Shown: piece by piece, positions 7,133-15,049 of the stretch
Layout: each line of letters starts with the position of its first letter
How positions within the stretch are numbered: position 1 is the first letter of the stretch
Origin: Kiloniellaceae bacterium
GTDB lineage: Bacteria > Pseudomonadota > Alphaproteobacteria > Kiloniellales > Kiloniellaceae
NCBI GenBank assembly: GCA_021776195.1
Contig: JAJFGK010000073.1
Coordinates: forward strand, 1 to 25,116
Direction of reading: 5' to 3'
Length of the DNA: 25,116 bases
Translations under genes and position numbers: made by a program
Notes under the pieces: model-generated
Seen by the model: the letters and a program-made list of their open reading frames with translations, nothing else
Told to the model about the DNA's origin: nothing
Databases searched by the model: none

Positions 7133-7859
7133 GGCCCGCGGCCTCGGCGGCACGGCCTGGCGGCTGGTCGAGGCCCAGCACGCCGTCTCCACCCTGAAGC
7201 TGGTCGACAGCCTGGAAGAGCAGGCACTGCTGGAGCGGCTGATCGAGGCGGTCAAGCCGGCGTTGCCCCCGGACTGCCGTCATCTCCACTACCTTCTCGC
7301 CACGCCCTTTCGCTACGGCGCGCCCTATCCGGTCGGCTCGCGCTTTCGCCGCGCCGGCCGGACGGAGGGGGTCTTCTACTGCGCCGAGCGCCCGGAGACT
7401 GCCGTCGCCGAGATCGCCTTTTATCGCCTGCTGTTCTTCGCCGACTCGCCGGCCACCCCCTGGCCGCGCAATGCCGGCGACTACAGCGCCTTTTGCGCCG
7501 TCTACCGGACCGAACAGGGCCTCGACCTGACGGCCCCGCCGCTGGCGCGCGACGATGCGTTCTGGGATCACCCGACCGACTATGGGCCCTGCCAGGCCTT
7601 GGCCGAGGCCGCCCGTGCCGCCGGGATCGAGGCGATCCGCTACCGCTCCCGGCGCGATCCCGGGGGCGGGGCCAACCTGGCGCTGATGGTCTGCCGGGTC
7701 TTTACCGCGCCGGCGCCCCGCGACCACCAGACCTGGCGCCTGCTGTTCGGGCCGAAGGGCGTCCAGGCGCTCTGCGACTTCCCCCGCCGCCGGCTCGAGT
7801 TCGGCCGCGAGGCCTTCGCCGGCGATCCCCGCCTGGCCGAGATGGTCTGGGAGCGGTGA
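7092..7859 (+). CDS. RES-domain toxin (NAD+-consuming family)
   Basis: 255 aa from the ATG at 7092, inside the antitoxin gene. RES-domain toxins are structurally like ADP-ribosyltransferases and degrade NAD+ to halt growth. The name-giving residues are visible: Arg in VGSRFRRAGRTEGVFYCAE (R84-R87), Glu in ETAVAEIAFYR (E107) and Ser in IRYRSRRDPGG (S186). The ORF looks intact, so the toxin is probably functional and held in check by the Xre partner. No good Shine-Dalgarno precedes 7092, in line with coupling to antitoxin translation. It ends 12 nt from the convergent hydrolase gene. Confidence 0.87.
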   Translation: MSSPTWTPAALASEARGLGGTAWRLVEAQHAVSTLKLVDSLEEQALLERLIEAVKPALPPDCRHLHYLLATPFRYGAPYPVGSRFRRAGRTEGVFYCAERPETAVAEIAFYRLLFFADSPATPWPRNAGDYSAFCAVYRTEQGLDLTAPPLARDDAFWDHPTDYGPCQALAEAARAAGIEAIRYRSRRDPGGGANLALMVCRVFTAPAPRDHQTWRLLFGPKGVQALCDFPRRRLEFGREAFAGDPRLAEMVWER

Positions 7860-7871
7860 GCGCTCGGTCCT

Positions 7872-8591
7872 CTAGCCCAAGTGCTGCCCCAGAAAGGCCA
7901 GCAGTTTTCCCCAGGCGTCATCGGACGCTGCTTCGCGGTAACGTTCCTCGTTGACGAAATCCTGGAAGCCGTGGCCGGCGTTGTCGTAGCGGTGGAACTC
8001 GTGGGCGACGCCGGCCCGGGTCAGGGCGGCCGCGAGGTCGTCCACATCGGCGGGCGAGGGGTTCTCGTCCTCGTTGCCGAAGACGCCCAGCATCGGACAG
8101 GCGATGCGCTCGGCCAGATCGATGGGCGGCACGCTGCCTTCGCCCAGGGCGACCTTGATGCGTCCGCCGTAGAACATCGCCGCCGCCCGGTAGCGCGGCT
8201 CGTGGCAGGCGCCGAGCCAGGCGAGCCGCCCGCCCCAGCAGTGCCCCATGATGCCGATGCGGGTCGCGTCGACGCCCGGCTGCGCCGCCAGCGCCGCAAA
8301 AGCGGCCGCCAGGTCCGCCACCGTCCGGTCGTCGCGCCACTCCGCGCGCTTGACCTCGATATCCGCCTCCGGCGGCCACCAGTGGAACAGGTAGGGGATG
8401 ACGCAGGCATAGCCGGCGCCGGCCAGCCGCTCGCCCACCGCGAGGGTGAAGGGGTCCTTCTCGAGCCCGGCATGGGCGATCGGCAGGTGCTGCGCCACCA
8501 CGACACCGGGGCAGGGGCCGCCGCCTTCGGGCGCGAAGGTCAGGACCTCCATCGGGCTGCCGAGAACCTCTATCGTCGTTTTTCCGTGCAT
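7872..8591 (-). CDS. Dienelactone hydrolase family protein
   Basis: 239 aa, cytoplasmic alpha/beta hydrolase. The start at 8591 (MHGKTTIEVLG) is preferred over an upstream ATG at 8639 because AGGAGG lies 8 nt before it. The nucleophile motif is GHCWGG (Cys nucleophile, as in dienelactone hydrolases rather than serine esterases). A downstream Asp in GNEDENPSP and the His in DNAGHGF complete a Cys-Asp-His triad. Family members hydrolyse dienelactone in chlorocatechol degradation, but most chromosomal copies act on unknown esters or lactones. No catechol-pathway gene is visible nearby, so the substrate is unknown. It is convergent with the RES toxin gene and divergent from the SPFH gene, with 126 bp between the two starts. 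Confidence 0.85.
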   Translation of the reverse strand: MHGKTTIEVLGSPMEVLTFAPEGGGPCPGVVVAQHLPIAHAGLEKDPFTLAVGERLAGAGYACVIPYLFHWWPPEADIEVKRAEWRDDRTVADLAAAFAALAAQPGVDATRIGIMGHCWGGRLAWLGACHEPRYRAAAMFYGGRIKVALGEGSVPPIDLAERIACPMLGVFGNEDENPSPADVDDLAAALTRAGVAHEFHRYDNAGHGFQDFVNEERYREAASDDAWGKLLAFLGQHLG

Positions 8592-8717
8592 TGGCCTCGC
8601 CTCCTCGACGGCTGGCGGCTTCCCCCCAGGACCGGTCACGCGGGACTGTGCGGGACTCGGCAGGTGCCATTATCCTGGGCCGCGCGACATGAGCAACTGG
8701 GGCAGGGGACATATTTC

Positions 8718-9575
8718 ATGAAACAAAACAGAATTCTGGCCGTCTTCGGCGGCGCCATCGGAGCTATCGTGATCCTGCTGGTCGCCTTCGGCGCCTTTTA
8801 CATCGTGCCCGAGGGCCACGTCGCCATCGTCAAGCACACCGGCAAGGCGATCGCGCAGACCGATCCCGGCATGCACCTGAAGATCCCGCTGCTGCAGAGC
8901 ATCGAGCTGATCGAAGTGCGCGAGCGCAAGAACTCCGAAAAGCTGGCGGCGGCCACCGCCAACCAGCTGCCGGCCACCGCCGAGGTCTCGATCAACTGGA
9001 CCGTCAACAAGGAAGCCGCCATGGCGCTCTTCATCCAGTACGGCGGCCTGGCGCAGTTCGAAGAGCGCGTGCTCGACCCCAAGCTGCGCTCGGCCTCCAA
9101 GGCGGCGATCTCGCGTTACCGCGCCGACCAGATCATCCGCGACCGCAACACCGTGGTGGCCGAGATCGGCAAGGAGCTGCTCGAGGTGACCTCGTCCCTG
9201 CCGATCACCATCACCCAGACGCAGTTGGAGAATGTCGACCTGCCGGCGACCTACCTGCAGTCGGTCATGGCCAAGGAACAGGCGCGCGAGGACGCCGAGC
9301 GCGAAAAGCACACCCTGGAGCAGCAGCGGCTCCAGGCGCTCCAGAAGGTCAACACGGCCGAGGCCGAAAAGCAGGCTGCGATCCTCAGCGCCACCGGGCG
9401 GGCCGAGGCGGTCCGGCTCGAGGCCATCGCCGAGGCCGAGGCAATCCAGCTGGTCAACGAACAGCTCTCCAAGTCGCCGCTCTATATCGATCTGGTCCGG
9501 GCCAAGGCCTGGAACGGTTCCCTGCCGCAGACCATGCTGGGCAGCGACTCGCAAACCCTGTTCCAGATTCAGTGA
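8718..9575 (+). CDS. SPFH/band 7 (prohibitin-like) membrane protein
   Basis: 285 aa. The start at 8718 (MKQNRILAVFGG) follows AGGGG by about 10 nt; the longer open frame upstream is only antisense to the hydrolase gene. One transmembrane helix (residues ~6-28, AVFGGAIGAIVILLVAFGAFYIV) precedes the band-7 domain, which opens VPEGHVAIVKHTGKAI and includes the EVSINWTV block. A charged coiled-coil region follows (~195-245, AEAEKQ and RAEAVRLEAIAEAEAI), as in prohibitins. These proteins form large membrane-anchored rings that organise membrane domains or regulate proteases. It lacks the usual HflK partner, and I see no NfeD gene nearby, so it is a stand-alone prohibitin type. Confidence 0.87.
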   Translation: MKQNRILAVFGGAIGAIVILLVAFGAFYIVPEGHVAIVKHTGKAIAQTDPGMHLKIPLLQSIELIEVRERKNSEKLAAATANQLPATAEVSINWTVNKEAAMALFIQYGGLAQFEERVLDPKLRSASKAAISRYRADQIIRDRNTVVAEIGKELLEVTSSLPITITQTQLENVDLPATYLQSVMAKEQAREDAEREKHTLEQQRLQALQKVNTAEAEKQAAILSATGRAEAVRLEAIAEAEAIQLVNEQLSKSPLYIDLVRAKAWNGSLPQTMLGSDSQTLFQIQ

Positions 9576-9642
9576 CCGGCAGCCGCCGGCAGCGATGATC
9601 CGGGCGGGCGAATTCCCTTGACTTCCCCCCGGCCCTGCTGGA

Positions 9643-9692
9643 CCTGAAAGGACGCGCGACCCGGGCGTTTTGGGCCGTGGCGTCCTTTCAGG
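9643..9692 (+). promoter_or_regulatory. Long hairpin just upstream of the MATE gene
   Basis: CCTGAAAGGACGC (9643-9655) and GCGTCCTTTCAGG (9680-9692) form a perfect 13-bp stem with a 24-nt loop. The right arm ends at the GG that starts the purine-rich GGATGGG preceding the MATE start, so the fold could mask the ribosome binding region. There is no T-tract right after the stem, so it is a poor intrinsic terminator for the SPFH gene. It could be a leader control element or a protein-binding inverted repeat. Confidence 0.6.
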
Positions 9693-9708
9693 ATGGGTGA
9701 CGATCGCC

Positions 9709-11151
9709 ATGACAAGCCAGCAGACCGGGCCGGCCCCCGGCGCCGCCCAGGGAGCCGCGGCCGGCACCGCCAACGGCGTGGCCGCAGGGTCTCTGCCGGC
9801 GCCCACGCGGCGGGCCGAGGCGCGGCTACTGCTGATCATCGCCCTGCCGCTGGCGGCGGCCTACCTGGCCGAATTCGCCATGTTCGTCACCACCAAGATC
9901 GTGGTCGGCCGGCTCGGCTATCACGAGCTGGCTGCGGTCGGCCTGGCGGCGGACCTCGCCTTCGAGGTGCTGATCGTTTTCATGGGTCTGCTGTCGGTGG
10001 TCGGCGTCCTGGTGGCCCAGGCCGAGGGCGCCGGCGACAAGCAGGCGGGCGGCCTGGCGGCGCGCCAGGGCTTTATCGTCGCGACCGCGCTCGGCATCCC
10101 GGCGACCCTCCTGGTCTGGCACATGGACGGGGTCATGGCGGTCCTCGGCCAGGACCCCCTGGTGGTGGATCTGGCCAGACCCTATCTGCGGGCGGTGGCC
10201 TGGACCGTGCTGCCGGTCTTGTGGTTTTCGGTGCTGCGGACCTTCGTCGCCGCCCTGGCGCGGACCGGCGCGGTCATGGTGATCACGGTGGCCGCGGTCG
10301 GGCTCAACTACGTCCTCACCCTGGGCCTGGTGGAGGGCGCCTTCGGCCTGCCCCGGTTGGGCCTGGCGGGTGCCGGCTGGGCCACGTCCCTGGTCAGCTG
10401 GGCCATGCTGCTTTGTCTTTTCCTCTATGCCTTTCGGACCGCGACCTTTCGCGGCTATGGCCTGTTCCGCGGGCGGCTGCGCCTCGACCTGGGGGTCTGC
10501 CGCGAAATCGTTCGCCTGGGCGTCCCGGTGGCCGGCCTGGTGGTCATGGAGGCCGGGCTCTTCATGGCCGTGTCGATTCTCTCGGGCGTGCTCGGCGCGG
10601 TCCCGCTGGCGGCCTATCAGGTCCTGATGGGCTGGGTCGGTATCGCCTTCGTCCTGGCGCACGGCCTGGCCGAGGCGGGGATGGTGCGGGTCGCCTTCGG
10701 TATCGGCAGCGGCAGCCGGGCCGCGGCGCGCCAGGCCGGCCTGCTGGTGATGGCCATGGGCGTCGTCGTCCTGGCCTGCATGATGGTGATCCCGCTCAGC
10801 CTGCCGGAGGTCCTGGTGGGGGTCTATCTGGCGCCGGACGATCCCGGCTTCGCGGCGGTCGCCGCCCTGACCGCGCAGATCCTGGTCATCGCCGCCCTGT
10901 TCCAGGTCTTCGACGGGCTCCAGGTCATCGCCTCCCTGGCGCTGCGCGGTCTCAAGGACACCATCGTGCCGCTCTGGCTCGGCGGTTTCGGCTACTGGGT
11001 GCTGGGCATCGGCGGCGGCTGTCTCTTCGCCTTTCCGCTCGGCATGGGCGCGGTCGGTCTCTGGTGGGGCATGGCCCTGGGGCTGTGCGTCACCGGCAGC
11101 CTGCTGGCCTGGCGCTTCGCCCGGCTGACCGGCCGTCCGCTTCCCACTTAG
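9709..11151 (+). CDS. MATE family multidrug/cation antiporter
   Basis: 480 aa inner-membrane protein. The start at 9709 (MTSQQTGPAPG) is chosen over a GTG at 9670, which would lie inside the upstream hairpin. A low-complexity Ala/Gly N-terminus of ~30 residues leads into the first helix, LLLIIALPLAAAYLAEFAMF. The protein shows about twelve hydrophobic segments in two homologous halves, with the first-half signature TTKIVVGRLGYHELAAVGLAADLAFE, as in NorM-like MATE exporters. Such proteins exchange Na+ or H+ for cationic drugs or metabolites. The substrate cannot be read from sequence. It ends 6 nt before the convergent racemase-superfamily gene. Confidence 0.87.
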   Translation: MTSQQTGPAPGAAQGAAAGTANGVAAGSLPAPTRRAEARLLLIIALPLAAAYLAEFAMFVTTKIVVGRLGYHELAAVGLAADLAFEVLIVFMGLLSVVGVLVAQAEGAGDKQAGGLAARQGFIVATALGIPATLLVWHMDGVMAVLGQDPLVVDLARPYLRAVAWTVLPVLWFSVLRTFVAALARTGAVMVITVAAVGLNYVLTLGLVEGAFGLPRLGLAGAGWATSLVSWAMLLCLFLYAFRTATFRGYGLFRGRLRLDLGVCREIVRLGVPVAGLVVMEAGLFMAVSILSGVLGAVPLAAYQVLMGWVGIAFVLAHGLAEAGMVRVAFGIGSGSRAAARQAGLLVMAMGVVVLACMMVIPLSLPEVLVGVYLAPDDPGFAAVAALTAQILVIAALFQVFDGLQVIASLALRGLKDTIVPLWLGGFGYWVLGIGGGCLFAFPLGMGAVGLWWGMALGLCVTGSLLAWRFARLTGRPLPT

Positions 11152-11157
11152 CCGGGC

Positions 11158-11964
11158 TTATTCAAGCCCCAATCGGAAGAGCTGTCCGAAGCCCTCGACC
11201 GGCGCCCGATAACCGGCGAGGCGCAGGCAGTGCCAGGCGATCGAGGTGTTGGAGGAGATCACCGGCTTGCCGATCTCGGCCTCCAGCTCCTCCACGAAAT
11301 CGGCCAGGCGCAGGGAGGTGCAGGCGATGAAGACCGCGTCGCTCCGGGCATCGGCGCCGTAGGTCCGCACCGCCTCTTTGATCGTCTGGGGCGATATACG
11401 GGCCACCAGGTTGTCGTTGGACTCGTTCCAGGAGGCCATGACCGGGACCTGGAAGCCGGCCTCGATCAGGTGGCCGCGCATGGCCAGATTGATCTCTTCC
11501 AGGTAGGGCGCGATGAAGCAAATCCGCTTGGCGCCCAAACGCTCCAGGGCGGCGGCGGTCGATTCCATCGGCGTGGTGGTGGCGATGCCGGGCCGGGCGG
11601 CGTGGATCAACTCGCGCACCTTGTCGGCGCCGATCACCATGGCGCCCGAGGTGCAGGCGTAGGCGATCACGTCCATCGGCAGGCCCGGCATGATGACCTC
11701 GGTGCAGCGGGTGATATCGCTGGCCATGGCGGCCAGGGTCTCCGGCGTGACCGTCGCGGCGTTGGCGATGCGTGAGTGGTAGAGATCGACCCCCGGGATG
11801 GCGAGGGCGGCGCGGAACTCGTGCTCGATGGTCTGGTCGCTGGCCAGCACGATCAACCCGATGCGCGCCCGCTGCCCCAGTCCCTCGTCGAGCGCGTAGG
11901 GCAGGCCGGGGGCGTGGACCGCCAGGCCCTGGTCTGCCGGCGGGGTCTTCGCGGCCGTGGCCAT
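11158..11964 (-). CDS. Asp/Glu racemase superfamily protein (EutA/maleate isomerase-like)
   Basis: 268 aa, cytoplasmic. The start at 11964 has AAGGAG 7 nt upstream. The fold family uses two cysteines, one per half-domain; here they lie in AYACTSGAMVIG and FIACTSLRLADF, the layout of maleate cis-trans isomerases and arylmalonate decarboxylases. EutA of ectoine-utilisation clusters belongs to the same group. Both cysteines being present favours an isomerase or racemase over a one-cysteine decarboxylase. The nearby M24 gene resembles ectoine hydrolase, weakly supporting an ectoine-related role, but other eut/doe genes are missing from the window, so the substrate stays open. Confidence 0.75.
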   Translation of the reverse strand: MATAAKTPPADQGLAVHAPGLPYALDEGLGQRARIGLIVLASDQTIEHEFRAALAIPGVDLYHSRIANAATVTPETLAAMASDITRCTEVIMPGLPMDVIAYACTSGAMVIGADKVRELIHAARPGIATTTPMESTAAALERLGAKRICFIAPYLEEINLAMRGHLIEAGFQVPVMASWNESNDNLVARISPQTIKEAVRTYGADARSDAVFIACTSLRLADFVEELEAEIGKPVISSNTSIAWHCLRLAGYRAPVEGFGQLFRLGLE

Positions 11965-12022
11965 GACGGATCTCCTTCGACCTCTAGTTTGTCACCCGCG
12001 GGTCCGGGGGCCAATGGAACAG

Positions 12023-12061
12023 TTTCCTGGCTTGCCGGGTCAAGTCCGGCAAGCCAGGAAA
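12023..12061. repeat. REP-like perfect inverted repeat
   Basis: TTTCCTGGCTTGCCGG (12023-12038) and its exact reverse complement (12046-12061) flank a 7-nt loop. The CTTGCCGG-GTCAAGT-CCGGCAAG core resembles REP palindromes common in alphaproteobacterial intergenic regions. It lies upstream of the racemase-superfamily gene and downstream of the IS, with no T-tract, so it is more likely a REP than a terminator. Confidence 0.75.
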
Positions 12062-12092
12062 GTAGAATAGCCGCTGGCAATCGGTTCGGTAG

Positions 12093-12126
12093 CCCCACCC
12101 CCACCCCGGCCCTCCCCCGTTGAGGG
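12093..12126. repeat. Second copy of the G-rich dispersed repeat (left flank of IS)
   Basis: Minus-strand bases 12118 to 12096 are identical over 23 nt to plus-strand 3124-3146 in the dnaE2 leader. The block ends CCCGTTGAGGG directly against the IS left end. The minus strand has a G-quadruplex pattern, with tracts of 5, 3, 4, 5 and 4 G. Confidence 0.85.
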
Positions 12127-13329
12127 CAGGGCTATCGCATATGTCCGATGAGGGAGCAGAGGAATTTGTCGTCCCATCCTGGGCGCTTGATTTTTGCGTC
12201 GTATGGAGGCCTTTTCGGGATGGGATCGCAGGATGTTGAGCGCGAGCTTTCGCACGATAGCGAGGTTTTCGGGACCGTTGTCTTTACGGTTTCTGGCGCG
12301 ATCCTCGTCGAAGACGACATCGAGCACCCAGTGGAGTTGGTTTTCGATCGACCAATGCGCGCGCACGACGCGGAGCAGTTGATCGGCAGGGATCTGTCGC
12401 GAGAGCAGGAAGTAGCGGACCTTGGTCGTCTCCTCGCCGCCTGGTTGCTCTCCAAGGCTTCGCCGCGCCTCGAGCCTAGCCACCGCGGCGATGCCAGGAA
12501 ACTTGTGCTTCTCGGCCAGACCCGCGCCCGACACGACAGTGGCGCGGCGCGCCTCCCAACGGCCGTGGCTGAGGCGCAGGTCTTCCTCGCCCCGGTCTGG
12601 GTCTGTTGCCTGCTGCAAGGCGGCCAAGCCGTCACGGTAGAGCGCGCTCTGGTTCTCCTTGAGAGCCAAGACATAGTCGGCCTTCTGGTGCAGCAGGGCC
12701 TGGGCCATGTCGCGATGACAGTGCAGCGCATCGGCGGTGACGATGCAGCCCTGCAAGGCGACCAGCTTGAGGACTTCCAGGGTGCCGGCGACCTCGTTGC
12801 GCCCGGGCGCCTTGCGTTGGGCCAGGGCCAGACCGACGTCGCTGGCCCAGACATTGACCAGATGCAAGGGCGTCGTCTTGCGGCCCCGCTCGAAAGCCCC
12901 GCGCAGCGCCTTGCCATCAACCGCCACCAGTTTGCTCTCAAGACCGCGCTGGGTTGCGAAGTTCGCCACAAAGGCTGCAAAGGCCGCCGCAAAGGCCGAC
13001 GGATCGAGGATCCGGAACAGGCGGCTGAAGGTGTCGTGGCTCGGGATGCCGTGTGGCAAGTCCAGGACCCGACGCAAGAGCGGCTCCTTGGCGCGACCGA
13101 AGTCCGCCATGTCCGCACAGCTCTCCGCGCCGCAAAGCGTCGCCGCCAAGGCGATGTACAAGACCTCCAGGAGATTATGGCGCCTGTTCGAGGCCCGAGG
13201 ATCTGCCAGAGCCCCAAAACTGTCCGCAAACCCTTCCATCGCTCCCTCCAGGCAAAGCCGAAAAGCGCGTCAGAATCCGATTCGCAAACTCTTGCAACAC
13301 AATCTTCAAATCCATATGCGATTCCCCTG
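12127..13329 (-). mobile_element. ISAs1-family insertion sequence, 1203 bp
   Basis: The terminal inverted repeats are CAGGGCTATCGCATATG (12127-12143) and, reading inward on the other strand, CAGGGGAATCGCATATG (13329-13313), 15 of 17 identical. They enclose one transposase gene of ISAs1 type. I see no exact target-site duplication: the left flank ends GTTGAGGG and the right flank begins CACTGGGAGAGGG. The element sits between two pieces of G-rich dispersed repeat, in the intergenic gap between the racemase-superfamily gene and the nucleotide cyclase. Its only transposase gene is frameshifted. Confidence 0.88.
12132..13239 (-). pseudogene. ISAs1-family transposase, frameshifted near the C-terminus
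   Basis: The gene opens MEGFADSFGALADPRASNRR, the usual ISAs1 start with its DPR motif. The DDE core is visible: LVAVDGKALRGAF, QGCIVTADALHCHRDMAQAL, ADYVLALKENQ and the terminal acidic block WVLDVVFDEDRARNRKDNGPENLA. After LRSHPEKASIRRK the conserved ending (IKRPGWDDKFLCSLIGHMR, then TAG at 12132) is in another frame. Removing one base from the T5 run at 12191-12195 (A5 on the coding strand) restores it. As written, the protein runs out of the IS to 12040 with an unrelated tail. A real inactivating indel, a sequencing error or transcript slippage are all possible; the run is short for programmed slippage. Confidence 0.85.
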
Positions 13330-13489
13330 CACTGGGAGAGGGGGTGCGTTCCGCTGCTTTCCCGATGCTTTAGCATCGCGCCGCACAGCGCGCCTTCCCG
13401 AATGATCGCCTATGACCCATCAAATGTTTCCGTATGACAAAGAAAGGCTCTAGATGTGAAGTGGCAGTCCGACGGCTGCCGGTCGCTCT
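13330..13489. other. Gene-free stretch right of the IS: repeat remnant and small palindrome
   Basis: It starts CACTGGGAGAGGGGGTG, which resembles the second arm of a G-rich palindromic repeat. CGATGCT-TT-AGCATCG (13363-13378) is a short palindrome. I see no convincing terminator for the cyclase gene (no stem followed by a T-run on the minus strand) and no coding potential. Confidence 0.5.
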
Positions 13490-14755
13490 TCAGCCCGCGA
13501 GTCCGAACAGTGCCTGCGGTTCCCGGACGCCGCGAAGTGTGTGAGAACCAAGTGGTTCCAGTTCACGCCCGGCGGTCGCGGTCTCTTGAAAGCTTCTGGA
13601 AATCAGAACGTTGCGGTCGAGGGGCCGGCAGAGCGACTGAATGCGGCTTGCCTCGTTGACCGCGGGTCCGATGACGGTGAAGTCGAGCCGCTCGCTGGCG
13701 CCGATGTTTCCGTAGAGCACTTCGCCCAGGTGCAGCGCGAGACCGAAGCCCATGACCTGCTTTCCGGCAGCGCTGCGCGCCTCGTTGAAGGCGGGAAAGT
13801 CGGCGCGCAGGGCCGCCGCCGCCGCGAGGGCTTCCCCGCAGACGTCCGCCGCATCGCGCCCGGTCAAATCGAAGGTGGCCAGCAGGCCGTCGCCCATGAA
13901 CTTGAGGATTTGGCCCTTGTGGGCGAGGACCGGCGCCGCCATCGCCTCGAGGTAGTCGTCGAGCGTGGCCACCAGAAGGTCGCTCGGCAACCGGTCGGTT
14001 AGCGCGGTGAAACCGCGCAGATCGGAAAACCAGATGACGGCGCGGATCGCCTCGGCCGAGCCGCGGTCGATCGCGCCGGTCAGCACCCGGCGCCCGGCGT
14101 CCCGACCGATATAGGTCCCGAGAACGGTGTTGGCGATGTCGTAGGTCAGCCGCGATTTCGCCGACAGGGCCAGATAGGGGAGACACCCGGCCACCTGGTC
14201 GAGGGCGTCCTCGTCGAAGCCTTCGGGCCGGTCGGTGGCGCAGGAAAAGAAGATCCCGTCGAGCGTTCGGCCCGGCGCCGCCGGGTCGCCGCCGGTGCCC
14301 AGTTCTTCGGCGAAACGATCCGCTTGCCGAGGGTCGTACGGCACCATGAGGGCCGCGTAATCGACGAGACCCTCGGCCCGCAGTTCGGGAAAGAGAACGA
14401 ACTCGTCCGGGCCGCCGCCGTCGAGCCGCCGGCGCAGCCTCAAGAGGCCCCGGCTGCGCATATGGTGGACCGGGCTCTTGAGGTAGACCTCGCGGTTCAA
14501 GATATCGCGCTCGCGCGGGGTATGCTCGATCCCCTCGGCGCCGGCCCGCCAGAGAAAGGTGTGCGAGCCGTACTTGGGGTGAAGCGTGTACATGCCCATC
14601 TGGGCCCGCTTCATGGGAAAGCCGCTGTCCGAGACCTTGCGGCAAAAGCCGGCGATCTGCTCGCCCAGCGGCAAGCCCTCGAGGCCGCGCTCAACGAGCC
14701 AAAGCGGAAGGCCCTCGAGGTCGAGCGGCCCGGCGTTAGCTGGCCTATCGTTCAT
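13490..14755 (-). CDS. Class III adenylate/guanylate cyclase with N-terminal sensor-like region
   Basis: 421 aa, no transmembrane helix, so soluble. The C-terminal ~190 residues are a class III cyclase domain. The metal-binding Asp are in WFSDLRGFTALTDR and KFMGDGLLATF, and the transition-state Asn/Arg region is FTVIGPAVNEASRIQ. The Lys of LKFMGDG and the following residues fit an adenylate-forming type, but nucleotide choice is inferred only. The N-terminal ~210 residues resemble the uncharacterised front half found in many rhizobial-type cyclases (e.g. YLKSPVHHMRSRG); the ligand is unknown. Its ATG overlaps the stop of a small upstream ORF (ATGA), suggesting coupling. It lies downstream of alaS and the M24 gene. 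Confidence 0.86.
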   Translation of the reverse strand: MNDRPANAGPLDLEGLPLWLVERGLEGLPLGEQIAGFCRKVSDSGFPMKRAQMGMYTLHPKYGSHTFLWRAGAEGIEHTPRERDILNREVYLKSPVHHMRSRGLLRLRRRLDGGGPDEFVLFPELRAEGLVDYAALMVPYDPRQADRFAEELGTGGDPAAPGRTLDGIFFSCATDRPEGFDEDALDQVAGCLPYLALSAKSRLTYDIANTVLGTYIGRDAGRRVLTGAIDRGSAEAIRAVIWFSDLRGFTALTDRLPSDLLVATLDDYLEAMAAPVLAHKGQILKFMGDGLLATFDLTGRDAADVCGEALAAAAALRADFPAFNEARSAAGKQVMGFGLALHLGEVLYGNIGASERLDFTVIGPAVNEASRIQSLCRPLDRNVLISRSFQETATAGRELEPLGSHTLRGVREPQALFGLAG

Positions 14756-14943
14756 GTCCGTCCACCCTTGGCTGCCTTGGGAGAATCTGTTTGGTCACCG
14801 ATAGTCTTGAAAAGCGGCCGGGCTTGCAACTCGACCGGCGGCGGGCGGCGCGTGCTCGGCCGGTCGGCCCGAAAGAGCCGCTGGGCGACGGACGCAAAGT
14901 CGCGCGGCCGCCAGGTCTTTCGCTGACGGCTGGTCTTTGACAT
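14752..14943 (-). CDS. Small basic hypothetical protein upstream of the cyclase
   Basis: 63 aa from the ATG at 14943 (MSKTSRQRKTWRPRDFASVAQ); an in-frame ATG at 15006 would add 21 residues. It is Arg/Lys/Pro-rich with no membrane segment, and I recognise no family. The support is positional: its TGA overlaps the cyclase ATG as ATGA, and it fills the gap after the M24 gene on the same strand. No strong Shine-Dalgarno precedes either start. It could be a real coupled small gene or a chance ORF in GC-rich DNA. Confidence 0.4.
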   Translation of the reverse strand: MSKTSRQRKTWRPRDFASVAQRLFRADRPSTRRPPPVELQARPLFKTIGDQTDSPKAAKGGRT

Positions 14944-15049
14944 GACCCGCCCGGCGATTTGGGCCCGCAACCTGCCCGACGCCGGGGGCCAGTATCCAAT
15001 GGTCATGGCTTACGAGTGGAGCCCCCAGCGCCGGGACTTGGTCGGGCTG

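Noticed and set aside
3296..7255. Very long antisense open frame (about 1319 codons) opposite dnaE2 and the Xre-RES genes
   Set aside because: It is a mirror of GC-rich codon use: it spans three real genes with family-specific motifs on the plus strand and shows no recognisable domain.
7881..8717. Plus-strand open frame extending the SPFH protein upstream
   Set aside because: It lies antisense to the dienelactone hydrolase gene; the SPFH protein has a proper membrane-anchor start and ribosome binding site at 8718.
12148..13437. Long plus-strand open frame across the IS
   Set aside because: It is a shadow of the minus-strand transposase, which carries the DDE motifs and lies between the inverted repeats.
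13460..13482. Possible terminator of the cyclase gene (GGCAG/CTGCC dyad)
   Set aside because: The stem is short and no T-run follows on the minus strand.
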